In this document: one piece after another, positions 24,600-33,823 of the stretch | How the letters are laid out: every line of letters begins with the position of its first letter | Numbering within the stretch: the first letter of the stretch is position 1 | Assembly (NCBI GenBank): GCA_015680685.1 | Contig: MNCI01017913.1 | Span: 789,465 to 827,285 of the forward strand | Length of the DNA: 37,821 nt | Source of the DNA: Gnetum montanum | Lineage: Eukaryota; Streptophyta; Gnetopsida; Gnetales; Gnetaceae | Direction of reading: 5' to 3' | The notes under the pieces: generated by a model | Seen by the model: only the letters and a program-made list of their open reading frames with translations | Told to the model about the DNA's origin: nothing | Database searches by the model: none | Position numbers and translations under genes: made by a program

Positions 24600-26399
24600 A
24601 TTGACTATTCTAAATTCATGGAAGGGTTTGGTCTGTTGCACATTGACTAACAATATCTTATTAGGGCTCTTGTTTGAATTTTTCAGGAATTTCCAACTTC
24701 CCTTAGTTGATGTTTTCAAGGTTAAGGCTTGGAAGTTGGTAGTAGACTTGCCCTAGTGCATCTATGCTTTCGATGTAAGCATAAGTTATTCCCTCAGTTA
24801 GTTCCATGCATGTTAGTGAGTTTCTCTCTTGATCAGATATCAGCCATTGGGTGTCTTCTTATCGTGTGGCTGCTACATACAGGCACTTTTTTATATTAAT
24901 GTCTTGTGCATACCGGTTGCATGTAGGCAATGCTAAACTTTGCACAACCCATGATCTTTGCATGCAATTGCACCCTGTATCACTGTATGCGATGCATGGA
25001 ACCTTCTTCTTCTCAATCTTTCCAAAAGTGTTCTCCTTAGATATTTCCAGGGAAAGATCACAGATTTGTAGGCGTGCATCTATAGTACTTAGCCATGCTC
25101 TTCCCGTTATTATTGGGAAGTACCCTTTATTGTTATTCACTTGTATCACTAGGAAATTAGCTGGGTATGACCACCCACACACAGTGGCGATGATGTCCTC
25201 CACTAGTCCCAAGGGAACAGTGATAGACTGGTTGGCCAGCTCTAGGTAAATATTGCTCTTCCTTAATGGAGGTAGGCTCCAGGCTTTGTACATTTCTCGT
25301 GATATTAAGTTTACTCTAGAACTTGAGTCCAGAAGAGCTTTGCATGGCTCATTCCTAGTGATTTGGAGATAGATTAGAGGGCTTCTAAGATCAAAGAATT
25401 TCCTGGGAAGGTGGCCAACCTTGATCCAGTCAGTTACAACATGTGTTAACATAACTATATGTGTTGAGCTCGGTGTTTGGTTCAAAGGGAGCTCTGAAGC
25501 ATTATTTGATGGGGAGGCATTCAGAGGTTCAACCGCTTATGGTTGTAAGGGCTTGGTTGGACTATTGGTTATGAAGAAAGGTCTTTTCTTCATATGGTTG
25601 TCAGAACTAACAATGGGTTGAGTATTCACAGCCCTTGTGGCATTGCATTGCTATGGTTGAGTAGGGAGCTCCCCTTGCGTTGCTAGAGTAGGTGATAATG
25701 GAGCTATTGGTGTGAGAGNNNNNNNNNNNNNNNNNNNNNNNNNNNNNNNNNNNNNNNNNNNNNNNNNNNNNNNNNNNNNNNNNNNNNNNNNNNNNNNNNN
25801 NNNNNNNNNNNNNNNNNNNNNNNNNNNNNNNNNNNNNNNNNNNNNNTGCATCCACCATCATTGTTCGTGTCTGAATCCACAACCTCTTTTGTGATGGCCA
25901 TTTTGCCCTTACCCTTGTTACATGCATTTTTCACTTCTCTCTTTTTCTTTTTGTTGCGGTCACTACCTCATTTCCTAGACTCCTCTACAATTTTAAGAAC
26001 AATTTCAAACCTATTATCTAGGGAGTCCCACATTTGGTCTACCTTTTCTGATATTTCTATTTTTAACTTTTAGAGAGGAAAATGTTTCCCATTCACCATC
26101 TCTTCGAGTGGTGACTCTTCTTCCTCCTCACAAAATCTCACTCCCCTTTTTTGGAGGGAAAGATCTCAGTTGTATTCTTTTGTACTTTCTCTTTTTTGTA
26201 GCTCACCTTCTTCTTTGGCTACTTGATCTAGCAATCTATGAATTTGATGAGACCTAAGCTCTGATAACCTTCCTTGGGCATATGTCCTAAGGGTTCTTCT
26301 TGTTTCATGCCTAAGTCCATCCACAAGATGGCGTAGTTGATCCCACTGCGAATAACCATGGCCAGGGCAACGATGTAACAGTGCATAATAGTGATCCAT
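24600..26399 (-). pseudogene. Second gypsy lineage: gag and protease (Athila-like, decayed)
   Basis: On the minus strand, gag begins at MDHYYALLHRCPGHGYSQWD (26399). It continues through LRHLVDGLRHETRRTLRTYA and LLDQVAKEEGELQ. After a stop it goes on past MWDSLDNRFEIVLKIVEES to KGKGKMAITKEVVDSD, where a 128-N gap interrupts it. The RCP.HG...W and F/VDGL...TR pattern is that of Athila-type plant gypsy gags. Beyond the gap a 208-codon open frame (25485-24859) carries a retropepsin: ALLDSSSRVNLISREMY, where DSG has become DSS, then GYFPIITGRAWLSTIDA. Diverging sequence continues to about 24600. No RT was found. It is a different family from copies A-C, whose protease reads DDG. Confidence 0.78.
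25719..25846. other. Assembly gap (128 Ns)
   Basis: This is a run of unknown bases inside the minus-strand gag-protease pseudogene. Its true length is unknown. Open frames reported through it are meaningless. Confidence 0.99.
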
Positions 26400-27189
26400 G
26401 ATAGCATCCCAGCATATTACAGTGTAGAACTAGCCTGACTACTTGGGAGTGCAGACCCTACCTTTCCCCTCCAGACACCTCACCTTACTTTTTCCTTCTC
26501 TTATCCTTGAGACTACCCTTACTTTCTCCTCTTATTTGTACAAGATGTAAACATACAAGGAGCCTTTTGCACATGATAACCGTCACATCCATGAACTAGC
26601 ATAACGTAGCTCGCCTTATGGAATGCATCTGTAGGCAAGTTAAAACCCTGTATAGACGTAACACAGCTCATCAAAAAAAAATAGGAAAAGCCAGGTAAAA
26701 TGGATGAAACACAACTTGTCCAGGCCATATGGGTGTAACACAACTCGCCTAGGCAAGTCCCACATATACAGTGCAACAGCGTAACCTCTCACGAAAACAC
26801 CAGCGAGAAATTATCTAATAACATGTTTGTGAGGTATCTTGCTTATACTTGAGTCTTCCCCGAATCTCTCTCCCTCATACTTGTAAAATTCCTCTTCTGT
26901 TCTTGACACTCCCACACTTTGCCCTTTCAAGTTTGACTAAGCAACATTTGAGTAGCAGCCGATGAACGTTGTTGATGTCTTTACCTCTATGGTATTTTGA
27001 ATTCTTTGTCAACGTTTCTTGGGCAAGCCCTCTAAAAGTCAACAAAGAGGGGCCATTGAAACACTATGAAATTTTGAGACCTCGATGATTCAACAAAGTC
27101 TGAAAGTTTAGGCAAGGGTTTCCACAAGTGCATCATTAAGACATCTGAGCAATGGTAGCACCAAAAATAGTTGCACATCTTAGTAAGTT
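26400..27189. other. Leader or LTR-like DNA without genes
   Basis: This is probably the 5' leader of the minus-strand gypsy element plus LTR material. CAGCATATTACAGTGTAG at 26410-26427 differs only by CpG-type transitions from CAGCGTATTACAGCGTAG at 27469-27486. Between 26595 and 26760 related words recur: CATAACGTAGCTCGCC, CGTAACACAGCTCATC and TGTAACACAACTCGCC. No coding frame is supported. Confidence 0.45.
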
Positions 27190-27212
27190 TTGTTTTTTTG
27201 GCTGAGGGCTTG

Positions 27213-27541
27213 CTACGCTACGCTACGCTACGCTATGAAACTCAGAGTATTAGACTTCAGGAGGACAGGACAAAATAAGGAATGCATGGTGACAACACTT
27301 CAACTTTGCAAGTTAACCATGCTTCAAAATCTTAGCTTTTTGCATGTTACGCCGCATTACGCTATGCAATGTAGTGCAACATAACGCAAGTAGCATAGTT
27401 GAAATAGCTGTAACAACAAGGATAGCAAAATTCAAATAGTAGCAGTCATTATGCCACAATACGCTTTCCAGCGTATTACAGCGTAGCCGCAGGGTGGTTA
27501 CGCTATGCTATGCTTCAGAGCATGGCACAGCGTAGCATCAC
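27213..27541. repeat. TTACGCT/AGCGTAA word cluster 1
   Basis: It starts with four tandem TACGC units (27214-27233). It then has TTACGCCGCATTACGCTATG near 27348 and a dense block at 27452-27541 including CAGCGTATTACAGCGTAG and TTACGCTATGCTATGC. Both orientations alternate. It lies 90-420 bases upstream of the TATA box at 27632. Confidence 0.7.
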
Positions 27542-27631
27542 AAGCTTCAACTACAGCACGCCAAGTCAATGACATTCTGCAGGCCCAGGACACACGTCAT
27601 CTAAACCACGTTCTTCTCCTAACCCTAATCC

Positions 27632-27639
27632 TATAAATA
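27632..27639 (+). promoter_or_regulatory. TATA box 1 (TATAAATA)
   Basis: The context is CCTATAAATACC preceded by GGACACACGTCATC, followed by repeated GTTGGCAA words. It lies downstream of word cluster 1. It is a promoter candidate by motif and by its parallel with the second unit 1180 bases on. Confidence 0.5.
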
Positions 27640-28055
27640 CCATGGTAGAAAATGCTCAAAGAGTTGGCAAAAAAAGTGGTTGGATGGTCTTTGTTGGCTA
27701 GCTGGCGAAGAAAACAAAAGGAGTTGGCAACAAAAAAGAAGTGGAAAAATTGGAGGCAGTTGACGAAAGTTGGCAAGAGCATCGACAATGATAGAGAGTA
27801 GGTTTTGGCCAAAGATTGTAAGTTAGCGAACATTTTGCTTTCAGCCTGACTCTCTTACATGCAAATTGGCTAGTGAACAAGGTAGATTGGCCTTTTGCTT
27901 GTTTAAACTCTAAATAGATTCTTGTTGGTGGTGGATACTTCGTCCAAATCGGATTTCGCTTGCAAATCCCATTGTATTCATCATATTTGTCCATAAGATA
28001 GATCCCAGATCTAGGGATTGTGCATTTTCTAAATTCAATTCATTGCATCTTGTTT

Positions 28056-28208
28056 ATGAAACACCGTGAAAAATTTGCGAGTCGGCCTCAGGCAAAGACT
28101 CGCAATTCAAGCAAGGGCGCAGGTCAAAATTCTAGAAAGGAGACTAAGATAGAGCAACACCAAGAGGCGCATAGCATCGAGTCCTCGACTCCTTGTGCAG
28201 ATTCCTAA
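28056..28208 (+). CDS. Short basic ORF between the two TATA units
   Basis: The frame starts MKHREKFASRPQAKTRNSSK and ends ...SSTPCADS, with TAA at 28206; it is about 50 codons. An upstream in-frame ATG at 28020 would add 12 residues. It is rich in Lys, Arg, Ser and Gln. I recognise no family. It could be the start of a gag or extra frame belonging to a truncated element whose promoter is TATA 1. It may also be chance. Confidence 0.2.
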   Translation: MKHREKFASRPQAKTRNSSKGAGQNSRKETKIEQHQEAHSIESSTPCADS

Positions 28209-28228
28209 TCTTTCTATGCTTTTTTCTG

Positions 28229-28710
28229 TTTACGCTACATCACGCAACGCAGCGTAATGACGCTTAGTGTGACTTTGCTTAAACACAGTCCGACATCAGA
28301 AGGATAGTTGCTTCGGCATAGGGAGAAGCTTAAGCAGTGTGATATGCGACTTCTTGTGTATTTTGCTAAGTCTTTTGATCAAGGCCAGGTTTACGCTCTG
28401 TTACGCACGGTAGCGTAACGAGCTCCAGAATAAGCAAAGTCTAAGAAAGTGCGATTGCTCATCATACACTCATCACCCAACAGAGCGTATTACAGCGTAT
28501 TGCGTCGCCGAGCTAAACATCACTTATGCTTCACTACGCACGGTTGCATACGCGAGCGTAAAACAACGTGAATCCATGGTTTCCATGATACATTACGCTC
28601 ATACACGCAGCACAGCATGAATAAGCGTAATCTAACCCAAAGGCAGTTGAAACATGTCAAACGCACATCTGTTCTTCACACGCAAAATACACGAACGAGC
28701 GTATTGTGCG
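28229..28710. repeat. TTACGCT/AGCGTAA word cluster 2
   Basis: Dense words include TTTACGCTACATCACGCAAC (28230), AGCGTAATGACGCTTAG, and the inverted repeat GTTACGCACGGTAGCGTAAC (28400-28419; 7-base arms, 6-base loop). Further examples are GAGCGTATTACAGCGTATTG (28483), GCATACGCGAGCGTAAAAC, CATTACGCTCATACACGCAG and AATAAGCGTAATC. It lies 100-580 bases upstream of the second TATA box, paralleling cluster 1. Confidence 0.7.
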
Positions 28711-28811
28711 TAGTCATTGAGTTTGACGCAAAAATGGTCAAATCAACAGTACTCGAAATACTCGGGATACACGTCCTCAGGGTTGCGCCTTGTCCACAGA
28801 GCGTCGCAACC

Positions 28812-28819
28812 TATAAATA
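28812..28819 (+). promoter_or_regulatory. TATA box 2 (TATAAATA)
   Basis: The context is AACCTATAAATACCCCAGTT, followed by two GTTGGCAA words and preceded by GGGATACACGTCCTC, which parallels the first unit. It is the likelier promoter of copy C because gag lies 935 bases downstream. Confidence 0.5.
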
Positions 28820-29376
28820 CCCCAGTTGGCAAAGATACAGGGGTTGGCAAATCAAAGAGGCAAAGGCAATTTTCTGAGCATTGGAGCACTTATCACTTTT
28901 GGAGCAGAGATACAGAGAGCAGCGCTTCGGCAATTGTTGACAGTGCTACCTTACAGTAGAAACAGAGCACAGTTCGCTTTGAGCACCGGTGACAGGAGTA
29001 ATCGTGCTGCTGGGGAAAACTCTATCGGTCAGAAATAGTTGATCGGTAGACCTCGAAGCTTGACCTTCCTTGCATCCCTGCTTTGGCCCATGAGGTAGAT
29101 CAGATTCCTACCCGGACAGTTTTCTTGTTGTTTTGTGCTTACCTTACATCGAGCAATCGGGGTCTCCCCAGTGTAATTTCTCATACAAAATATACATTTT
29201 TCCAAGTCAAGGCGAAGATCTTGAAACTACGTGTGGTCCTTATGCTAGCCTTCTCTTATCGCGTTTAGCATTATCGTCGTTGCAATTCGTTTACGTCATT
29301 TTTCCTTATTTTGCGATTTCTCGAATCAGATCGTTCCACAAGACATCCATCGGTTTACTGATTAGTAAGTCCCTGT

Positions 29377-29595
29377 ATGATCGACAAGACTGTTCAGGGC
29401 GCTGCGGATTCGTTTTTCCAGCATAGCCCTCGCACGGATCCGTGGTTAAAACTGTGTACGCGGAATTTCGTTTGGTATTTTCCAGCTACCGACGTTTTCC
29501 ATCGTTACAGTTTTCTAGTGCTAGAAGGAGGGCCTTTAGGCTTCGATCCGAATATTTCGGGTAGCCCTGGTAGTGATCCATACCCTAAACTGTAA
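29377..29595 (+). CDS. ORF of 72 codons in the copy C leader
   Basis: It runs from MIDKTVQGAADSFFQHSPRT to SGSPGSDPYPKL, with TAA at 29593-29595. It lies 158 bases before gag in another frame. I do not recognise it, and copies A and B show no visible counterpart. It may be an upstream ORF or chance. Confidence 0.2.
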   Translation: MIDKTVQGAADSFFQHSPRTDPWLKLCTRNFVWYFPATDVFHRYSFLVLEGGPLGFDPNISGSPGSDPYPKL

Positions 29596-29753
29596 ACGTA
29601 ATACCCCTACAGAAGTTTACGGCCAATCGCGTGGTATAGATCGATCGCAAAGACGATTTCTTTGAAATCCAATAGGGTAGAAAGCCTATTTGTGCTTTTG
29701 TTGCCAACCATTTCTTAGATCCGATTACCACTTACCGTTAATCTCATTACCCA

Positions 29754-30962
29754 ATGGATTTCTTGCACGCAACCACGACTGCCATGGTCCCTACCGATCT
29801 GGGTGCCACATCTGTGAACCCTATTGCGGTCACCCGACCAGCTCCGGGCGCAACAGGATCTCAGGGGCCATTGCGCCGATCATTTAGACTTTAGGGAAAA
29901 GATCCCGTCTTCACGGTCATAACCCCTGAAGAATACAATTTTATATGTGTTAAGATCCAGGCGAAGTTGGCTCTTAGCCGTGCTGAAGTCGAAGCAAAAT
30001 GAAACTTTGAGGTGGTCCACCAAGGGGGCCATGACTTTAAACCAACAGCTTATGACATTATTCCTTTGACTGAGTATCAACACGAGCTCATCACACAGTT
30101 GGTCATGGCCAAGAGCCAGGCTGCACAGGTCATGGCTGCACCCCAGAATGAGGAGGAGGAGGACGAATTGGCAGCCCAGTTGGAACATTCGTTCCATACT
30201 CTGAGCCCCCATACGTATGTAAATCCCCTGTTTCCTTTCAACGGAGAGGTCGCCTCTCTTAACACAGCCATGAAGGCATAGATGCACGTCCCTGCCCTTT
30301 CGCAGGCTACTGCGCAACCATCTGGGCTACAAGTACAAATGCCCCCCCACAATAACGTGGGGGCGGTTTCGTCACCACGGGTACTTAGCATCCCAGTGGT
30401 GGTCCCGGCGACCGTTGCGCCCCACTTTATCCCTCAGATACAATCCCATAACATATCCGTAACGTGCCTGGCACAGACCTTGTCGCTCCCGCCCCCTCTG
30501 ACCCAACAGATTACCGCAGCCGTTTAGCCACAAACTTACGCCCAACAGCCTGCTGCAGGTCAATGGGCCAACCCGGTGGCGCAATAGACCCAGTCTGCGG
30601 TGTACGGCGCGCAACCCCCGGTCGCACCCGCAACGTATGTTCCACAAGGGGCACCACAGTATTTTCATCCTTATCTCGCGCAGCAGGCGGCGGCCAACCC
30701 CTCTACGCAAACCAGCGGGTGGTGGTCTTCACAGGCTCCCCCGCCTGCTGGGATCCCCGCCCCACCAGCAGCCAGTCAACCTCGCTCATCCTTTCCATTT
30801 CCCGGCGCCGCCCTCCCGGTCCAACCTCCTGCGCCTTCCGCGCAAACACCTTCGTTAACAGGCCTGGACCAAGCGTTCCAGCTAATACAGACTCTTATCG
30901 AAGAGGTTCGACGCCTCAAAGCTGCTGGTTCTGACACCGTCCAGGTCATGGACTTTTATTAG
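29754..30962 (+). pseudogene. Copy C gag, N-terminal segment
   Basis: The frame begins MDFLHATTTAMVPTDLGATS at 29754 and stays in one frame to TAG at 30960-30962. It contains the conserved block TPEEYNFICVKIQAKLALS (about 29930-29990), an acidic stretch EEEEDELAAQ, a Pro/Gln/Ala-rich region (30282-30850), and a coiled stretch GLDQAFQLIQTLIEEVRRLK ending VMDFY. In-frame stops lie at 29892, 30000, 30279, 30525 and 30585. Four are TAG and one is TGA, as expected from CAG and CGA codons. Copy B conserves the N-terminal block and the VMDFY-stop. Gag assembles the particle; this variable N-terminal part is typical of Tat-like gags in position only. Confidence 0.8.
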
Positions 30963-32918
30963 GATGATCCGATCAGTCAAGCGGTTCCTATGTTGTCGTT
31001 GCCGCCGGGGATGTCCCTGCCTCATTTCACCAAGTATAATGGGGAGGGAGATCCCAATGCTCACTTAGTCACATTCAAATCTGAGTCCTTGTTGTTGCAA
31101 TAGTGGCCACACACTATCATCCGAGTCTTTGCGATGTCCTTAACAGGGAAAGCTTTGGATTGGTACCGAGCCCTCCCACGCTCTTCCATCTCAACCCTGG
31201 AAGAGCTTTTGACCCAATTTGTGACCGGATTCAAATACAATTTGAAACCGGAAGTCACATTGGACCAGCTCATGGGGGTGAAACAAGACCCGTTCGAGCC
31301 CGTCCAAAAATTTATACAGCACTGGAATGCTACCTTGAATGAGATCCGCGAGCCGATCGCAGACTCACATATGCTGGCGATATTCAAGGGAGCAGTCAAT
31401 GACTTCATTAAGTCAAAGCTGTACTACCTGTCCCCCAATTCTTTACATCAGGCCTTTGCTCAAGTTAGAAGCATCCAAGATGTTGCGGAGGCCAGCAAAG
31501 ACCCGGCGTATGTCGCCTATAAGAATGCACATAACAAGAGCAAAGACAAAGGCAAAGTAGCGAGAACGACAGTAGCTGCAATGACTGAAAGTACAAAGAC
31601 GAAGAGCAAAAAGGCACCTACCACGCCTCCTGAAACCACGACTGGTGCCGGCACCAGTCAGGACATGGCGGCTCCTGAACAGGCCCCCCAGCCTAAGCCA
31701 AACTTTGAGCGTAAGGATCGCTCAAAGTATACGACATTACCTGTAAAGCATTCTGAACTGCTGAAACAACTGTTAGTGCCAGGGCACATTCAATCTAAGA
31801 AGGTGTCCGAGGAGGCTCTGAAGCATTACAGACATAATTGTGAACTGCTAAAGAACCCTTCTTTCGCCTTACCTAACGAACCACCAGTTCCGAGATCGTT
31901 CAGGCTGGACCGTTTCTGTGACTACCACCAGCTGTGTGGTCACGATACAGATTATTGCTGGGCATTGAAAGATGACATTCAACGTATGCTAGATGATGGT
32001 TTGCTCAAGTTGGATGCCAGCAACCTGACGCGTCCAGAAAACCAAACATTGCACGTATACAAGGACCCGTTGAATGCAAACGATGATCCTTATACGATCA
32101 CTGTGGTGAGTACGGACAGTGAGAAAAGGGAACCGCCAAAATAGCCTTTTGTTTTGCGTGTCCCTGCCAGCTCACAAAGGGGGACAACCACTCCATCAGT
32201 AGCCAGCGGGGTCTTGAGGCCGCCCTTCATTATATGGGCACCTTCTCGGATGCACTCTCAGTCACGCAGCGACGCCCAAGCCACGGCCTCGTCCACGCCC
32301 ACGCCTAGGGCGCCCTTCATTATCAGGGTGCCAAAACCACAGGCTGCTCCTCTCACGCAGGGGCAGACCTCCAACCAAAAGAGGTCTCCATCACCTCCCA
32401 AGCGAAAGGAAGAGAATACGCTAGCTAACACAACAAAGAACCATCTTACGCTCGGCTTCCCTAAGCCTAAGCCCCTGGCCTCTGCGCCTTCGTCTACGCC
32501 TCAGAGGCAAGATAAAGGCGCAGAAACGCAACCACCTTCTCGGGGCAAAGAAAAGAGTAACCCTCCGACTAACGTCGTTCCACCTTGGGAGATCCGTCTC
32601 CTTGGCCGAATGGAAGAGGACAAGGGGGAAAAACAACCTAGCCAAGAGAAGGACCTCTTCGACGCATTTACGCAAGTTAAACAGGCTCTCAAACAAAAGA
32701 ACACAACGCTGAGCCTTTACGATCTTCTTATGACGTCTCGAGAATACCGTGAGGCTATGGTTCGCATGCTGACATCCATAATAGTGGATGAAAGCTTGCC
32801 AGCAGCAGAGGAAGCGATACATGCTGTCATGTTTCCTTCTGAGGCTAAACAACCCAGGCCTACCTCGCTGACCTTCCTGACAGGTCTATCAAAGATGACC
32901 CTGAGAAAGGTCAAGTGA
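30963..32918 (+). pseudogene. Copy C gag, capsid, nucleocapsid and linker
   Basis: It is in the same frame as the preceding segment. The capsid starts LPHFTKYNGEGDPNAHLVTF and includes SLTGKALDWYRALP and FVTGFKYNLKPEVTLDQLMG (31134-31300). A Lys-rich linker follows. The zinc-binding motif at 31917-31958 is C-x2-H-x4-H-x4-C (CDYH....H....C), then LKDDIQRMLDDGLLKL, a pattern common in Tat-like plant gags. The Pro-rich part is followed by a helical block (LSLYDLLMTSREYREAMVRM, 32710-32770) that in related plant elements sits just before the protease. Stops lie at 31101 and 32142, both TAG. One missing base near 32876 throws the frame out, so it ends at 32918 instead of running into the protease. 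Confidence 0.85.
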
Positions 32919-33676
32919 CCACCGAACCTATGTTTATCACTATCCGGGTCGGTCAATACCGGATCCAAAGAGTGCACGTAGACGATGGCGCGGCTACCAA
33001 CGTCATTCCCTATTCCATCGTGGATAGGCCGGGTTTGGTCGACCAGATCACACCCACAACGACGGCCTACATAAAATCATTTAACGGGGCACGAGTTCAA
33101 GTTAAGGGGATGGTGCGTATTGAGTTTGTGGCGGGGGATCAATTCCCAACAGAGGCCACTTTCTTAGTCATCGAGGAGATGCCAGGGTTCAACCTGATTT
33201 TTGGGAGGTCGTGGTTAGCCCAGCTGAGAGCGGTTTCGTTACCAATACACCAAGAGATACACCTGCCCTATGCTGGAGGGGAGGTTGTGATATGCGATGA
33301 CGAAATCACTCCCAGGACCGTCAAGAACATTGAGGAGGAACAGGGTTCAGAGATAGAAATGACAGATGATCAAACTCGTCTCCAAACCCCTCAACAAGCT
33401 GATAGTAATGACGATGGTNGAGGTTCAGAGATAGAAATGACAGATGATCAAACTCGTCTCCAAACCCCTCAACAAGCTGATAGTAATGACGATGGTCTAG
33501 CTTGGGCCGACCTGCCATTCCCGGATGGCAGCGTAGAGGAGTCAAACCNCGGTCTAGCTTGGGCCGACCTGCCATTCCCGGATGGCAGCGTAGAGGAGTC
33601 AAACCATAAGTCTCCTTGCCCTTACGCAACGCTCAACATAAAGGCCATCAAGAGACAGTTGCGTATCAATGGTTGA
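32876..33676 (+). pseudogene. Copy C retropepsin-like protease with DDG active site
   Basis: The reading frame moves to PDRSIKDDPEKGQVTTEPMF, then FITIRVGQYRIQRVHVDDGAA (DDG at 32981-32989), IKSFNGARVQVKGMVRIEF and FNLIFGRSWLAQLRAVSLP, ending ...RQLRING with TGA at 33674. The fold order is that of plant Tat-like aspartic proteases: catalytic loop, flap region and a G-R-x-W-L second loop. The catalytic D-T/S-G reads DDG in all three copies. The frame ends about 40 codons after AWADLPF, as in copies A and B, and no RT follows. Two in-frame duplications at single Ns (33344-33605) are assembly errors. Its job would be to cut the Gag precursor. Confidence 0.83.
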
Positions 33677-33823
33677 ACGATGGTCCTTGCGTACATTATC
33701 ATGTCTTACTGAATCATTGGGGTTCCTGCTTAGCAATTTTATTTCCTATATTTTTACGTTACTTTTGNATCATTGGGGTTCCTGCTTAGCAATTTTATTT
33801 CCTATATTTTTACGTTACTTTTG
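33344..33823. other. Three artificial duplications flanking single Ns
   Basis: 33344-33418 (75 bases) repeats at 33422-33496 around N33419. 33494-33548 (55 bases) repeats at 33551-33605 around N33549. 33713-33767 (55 bases) repeats at 33769-33823 around N33768. The copies are identical, and each pair is separated by an N. This is the mark of overlapping contig ends that were not merged, not of biology. The true sequence should be shorter by about 190 bases. Confidence 0.93.

Larger units (their letters stand above)
27190..29753 (+). repeat. LTR and untranslated leader of copy C
   Basis: This is the region upstream of gag. It has two word-rich promoter-like blocks, each followed by CCTATAAATACC and GTTGGCAA words, then a leader without long homology to anything. 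The transcription start and LTR ends cannot be fixed. TGGTATAGATCG at 29632 is only weakly like the initiator-Met primer-binding sequence. The arrangement suggests either an LTR with a duplicated promoter or a second, truncated LTR directly upstream. Confidence 0.5.

Noticed and set aside
24851-25249. Plus-strand 132-codon open frame
   Set aside because: It is antisense to the minus-strand retropepsin (25485-24859), which has recognisable motifs.
25607-25934. Open frames running through the N gap
   Set aside because: Unknown bases translate as X; only the real sequence on each side is informative.
27214-27233. TACGC tandem as a CRISPR-like or telomeric array
   Set aside because: Four 5-base units only, no spacers and no telomere motif; it belongs to the LTR word cluster.
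28400-28419. GTTACGCACGGTAGCGTAAC as a lone hairpin terminator or attachment site
   Set aside because: It is one of many words in a promoter-like cluster, with no T-run; better explained as part of that cluster.
29632-29643. TGGTATAGATCG as an initiator-Met primer-binding site for copy C
   Set aside because: Only partial match, no LTR end (CA) directly in front, and no second LTR to confirm the border.
30464-30934. Plus-strand 156-codon open frame in another frame over the Pro-rich part of gag
   Set aside because: The gag frame through this area is supported by flanking homology to copy B; this frame is a compositional by-product.
32421-32852. Minus-strand 143-codon open frame
   Set aside because: Antisense shadow of the gag linker; no family resemblance and no conservation in copies A or B.
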